Shown: positions 4,469 through 6,798 of the stretch, piece after piece | Position numbering within the stretch: position 1 is the stretch's first letter | How the letters are laid out: each line of letters opens with the position of its first letter | NCBI GenBank assembly: GCA_018825925.1 | Contig: JAHKAT010000171.1 | Coordinates: forward strand, 1-6,798 | From: Bacteroidota bacterium | Lineage (GTDB): Bacteria > Bacteroidota > Bacteroidia > Flavobacteriales_D > Crocinitomicaceae | Direction: 5' to 3' | DNA: 6,798 bases | Notes under the pieces: generated by a model | Told to the model about the DNA's origin: nothing | The model's input: only the letters and a program-made list of their open reading frames with translations | The model's database searches: none | Position numbers and translations under genes: made by a program

Positions 4469-6798
4469 TTAAACAAGTACGCCTAAAATAGTGACATCAT
4501 CCACTTGAAACTCTTCTTGCTTCCAAGCTTCAAATTCTTCTGAAAGCCACTTACCTTGGTTATTAAAATCTTGTATATTTAGTCTTATTAATAAATTTTT
4601 AAAACCTTTCTGCTTTAATTTTTTGTTGTTTGGACCACCGAATTGATCTGCAAAACCGTCGGAGGCTAAAATTAAAACATCTTTTTTACGAAGCTTGTAC
4701 GACTTTGTGGTAAAAGGGTTACGTTTAAAATAAGGGCCTACAGGTTGCTTGTCTCCTTTTATTTCCGCAATCAATTGATTTCCATTTATTATGTCGTCCT
4801 CAGGTTGTATGATATACAAGGGCATATTTGCCCCAGCATATTTTAATTCATTCGTATTTCTATCAAAAACACACAATGAAATATCCATACCATCTTGAAT
4901 GGAATGACCCTTGGTTTTTTCAAAAGTTTCTTCAATAAATTGACTGGTGTAATTGAGTATTTCACCTGGATCTATCGTATTGTTTTCATGAACCGATTTG
5001 TTTAAAGCATTTAAACAAACCAAACTTAAAAGAGCTGCAGGAACACCGTGACCTGTGCAATCTGCGATGGCGAAAATCAAAACATCATCGATGGATTTAG
5101 ACCAAAAGAAATCGCCGCTTAAAACATCTTTTGCCTTGGCCATTATAAAGTGGCCTTCGAAATATTCAGATAGCGCGTCAATATTAGGCATGATGGCTTC
5201 TTGAATAATTCTACCGTACTGAATACTTTCCGAAATCTCTTTGTTTTTAATTTCTATAATTTCTTTTTGAATAACGAGCTCCGCAGTTCTTTGTCGCACA
5301 GTTTCCTCCATTCTTTCAAAACTCATGGAGTTGTTAATCGAAATAGCCATTTGAGCGCTCATTAAATCCAATGCTTGAAAAGATTCTTTTTTAAACTGAT
5401 TTTCAGAAATATTATTCCCTAAGAAAATAATGCCAATAATTTGATTTTGAAGCATTAAGGGTTGACAGTAAATAGACTTTGTACCAGTAGCATTTACAAA
5501 AGCATCCGATGAGAAAAGCTCACTTTTTATAGCCTTATCAATAATTATTGTTTTGGCTGTACGCATTACATAATTAATAATCCCAATCGGATATTGATCA
5601 ATCAAGGCATCTTCCGTTAAAGGCAAGCGCATCATTGTTTCGACATGATTGTTTACTGATTTTGCGTATAGTACTGGTTTTGAATTTTCAATAAGTATAA
5701 GGTAGGCGCTTGTTGCTACGGCTTGCTGAACGATTACTTTCATCACCTTATTTACGAGACCATCCATTTGGATTTCTTCGGAAATTGCTCGCGAAGCTTT
5801 TAAAATATTGTCGAGAGTTATATGAGTATCTACGTTGTTATTTCTCAATGTCGCCTTTTCACTAATGTCTGGTTTTTCTGAAATTCCATTTAAATTAAAC
5901 TCTTGTTCAAGCCGTTCACTAAATCGATGCGCTCCCCAAAGTTCATAGGCTTCAATGGCTTCAATTAATACTTTTTTGAAGCTCTCTTGTTCTTGTGATC
6001 TGTATAAAGCACGGCCTAGTTTTTCCAAACAAAAGGCTTTTAAGTGCACATATTTATCGATGTCGTTTGATCGGGTAATTTTAAATAGTTCTTCAATTAA
6101 TTGACTTTGACTTTTGTTTTTAACATGGCAAAAAAGATTCGCGATATCAAAAAGAACCTGATAATTGGAGGGATTAAATTGGGCAGCCTTTCTTAATACG
6201 CTTAAATGTCTCCGTCTATTTTTCCTAGCTAAATCGATATTTTCCTCAATGATTACGGCGTAAAAATGATGCCAGATACTATGTTGCATTCCTTTAGACT
6301 CATCAAGTAAAAGTTCTGCGGTCTGCAAAGTTGATAATTCATCGCTAAAATCATTGAGAAAAACCGCACGCATCATTTTATTCACAAAAAGCGCATGAAT
6401 GAAATGTTTAGAGGCATAATTAACGACATTGGTATCAATTTTTTGATCGACGTAAACGACAGAATTAAGTTGATTGTCAAGAGTTTTTTCTGTGAAAAAT
6501 AGTGCCGTTTCATAAACAGAGTCTAAAACCAATTGCATTTCTATAGCTCGCGTTTGAAAAACGAATTTTTTAAAATCGAGTACCTCCGCTTTAAGATCTT
6601 TTAAATTGCCTCCAAAAAGCAAATCATTTTCTACGGAGGCCGCTCTGGCACAGGCCATATGGAAAAAGTCGCCGATTTGCGAACCGGATCGATAAGCTCT
6701 TTCAAATTTTAAATGGGAATCTTTAAATCCTTTCACCCATGTATTTGAAAAATAAGCATTTATAAACTCAATTTCTGATTTCTGATGATACGAGTTCA
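4469..6798 (-). CDS. Large signalling protein, C-terminal part: TPR-like region, GAF domain, SpoIIE/PP2C phosphatase; 5' end outside the window
   Basis: A GTG at 6736 could be taken as the start, but the frame stays open through 20 further codons (NSYHQKSEIEF...) to the edge, so the gene is N-terminally incomplete. Residues here are counted from that GTG. Residues 1-280 are helical and TPR-like; ERAYRSGSQIGDFFHMACARA and LLFGGNLKDL resemble the region that follows the AAA-type ATPase in kinase/ATPase/GAF proteins. A GAF domain spans about 308-470, with LDNILKASRAISEEI, SAYLILIE and the P-GIINYVMRT motif of that family. A probable coiled coil (472-508) leads to a SpoIIE/PP2C Ser/Thr phosphatase (about 510-755). 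Its metal-binding acids are expected at VLSGDFFW (Asp542), ADCTGHG (Asp559), ASDGFADQFGG (Asp693) and QVDDVTILG (Asp746/747), so it looks active. The likely role is dephosphorylating an anti-sigma antagonist or similar partner in response to a GAF ligand. An N-terminal Ser/Thr kinase plus ATPase is expected upstream but not visible. Confidence 0.92.
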   Translation of the reverse strand, partial: NSYHQKSEIEFINAYFSNTWVKGFKDSHLKFERAYRSGSQIGDFFHMACARAASVENDLLFGGNLKDLKAEVLDFKKFVFQTRAIEMQLVLDSVYETALFFTEKTLDNQLNSVVYVDQKIDTNVVNYASKHFIHALFVNKMMRAVFLNDFSDELSTLQTAELLLDESKGMQHSIWHHFYAVIIEENIDLARKNRRRHLSVLRKAAQFNPSNYQVLFDIANLFCHVKNKSQSQLIEELFKITRSNDIDKYVHLKAFCLEKLGRALYRSQEQESFKKVLIEAIEAYELWGAHRFSERLEQEFNLNGISEKPDISEKATLRNNNVDTHITLDNILKASRAISEEIQMDGLVNKVMKVIVQQAVATSAYLILIENSKPVLYAKSVNNHVETMMRLPLTEDALIDQYPIGIINYVMRTAKTIIIDKAIKSELFSSDAFVNATGTKSIYCQPLMLQNQIIGIIFLGNNISENQFKKESFQALDLMSAQMAISINNSMSFERMEETVRQRTAELVIQKEIIEIKNKEISESIQYGRIIQEAIMPNIDALSEYFEGHFIMAKAKDVLSGDFFWSKSIDDVLIFAIADCTGHGVPAALLSLVCLNALNKSVHENNTIDPGEILNYTSQFIEETFEKTKGHSIQDGMDISLCVFDRNTNELKYAGANMPLYIIQPEDDIINGNQLIAEIKGDKQPVGPYFKRNPFTTKSYKLRKKDVLILASDGFADQFGGPNNKKLKQKGFKNLLIRLNIQDFNNQGKWLSEEFEAWKQEEFQVDDVTILGVLV

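Larger units (their letters stand above)
1..6798 (-). other. Predicted five-gene minus-strand operon
   Basis: All five genes point the same way, with gaps of 49, 40 and 31 bp and finally a 4-bp overlap. No convincing Bacteroidota-type promoter (TTTG and TAnnTTTG boxes) or intrinsic terminator was found between them. The promoter would lie beyond the right edge, upstream of the signalling protein, and the operon continues past the left edge. The hairpin between the first two genes could make expression uneven. The three glycosyltransferase genes are the most secure part of the unit. Confidence 0.6.

Noticed and set aside
6734..6736. GTG as the start codon of the signalling protein
   Set aside because: The frame continues open to the window edge, and the residues before it continue the helical TPR-like pattern, so the GTG is most likely an internal valine.

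Overview
The window looks like a piece of a Bacteroidota genome, probably Flavobacteriia-like. The DNA is AT-rich, gaps between genes are short, and Shine-Dalgarno sequences are weak or absent. The SpoIIE-type phosphatase has the phrasing common in that phylum (DCTGHG, AGANMPLY, DQFGG). This placement rests on recognised protein style, not on a database search.

All five genes supported here lie on the minus strand and read from right to left. They are closely packed (gaps of 49, 40 and 31 bp, then a 4-bp ATGA overlap), so they probably form one operon or part of one. In transcription order they are: (1) the C-terminal 775 codons of a large signalling protein with a TPR-like region, a GAF domain, a coiled coil and a SpoIIE/PP2C phosphatase, open to the right edge; (2) a lipoprotein-type monoheme cytochrome c of a little-characterised family; (3) a soluble GT2 enzyme resembling dolichyl-/polyprenyl-phosphate hexose synthases; (4) a membrane GT2 processive synthase resembling plant CslA/CslC and cellulose synthases, with a periplasmic carboxypeptidase-regulatory-like beta-sandwich fused to its N-terminus; (5) the first 101 codons of a multi-spanning GT-C type glycosyltransferase, cut by the left edge.

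Genes 3 to 5 make a coherent glycan module. Enzyme 3 could charge a polyprenyl-phosphate carrier with a hexose on the cytoplasmic face. Enzyme 5 would use such a lipid-linked sugar on the periplasmic face. Enzyme 4 would polymerise or transfer a beta-linked hexose across the inner membrane. Genes 1 and 2 may add regulation and a redox or heme function, but that link is inferred only from gene order. The left 300 bp, which could be taken for non-coding sequence or a small plus-strand ORF, is coding DNA for gene 5. No RNA gene, mobile element, CRISPR array or convincing promoter was seen. Apart from the genes, the only structures noted are a hairpin between genes 1 and 2 and a short palindrome at the end of gene 2.
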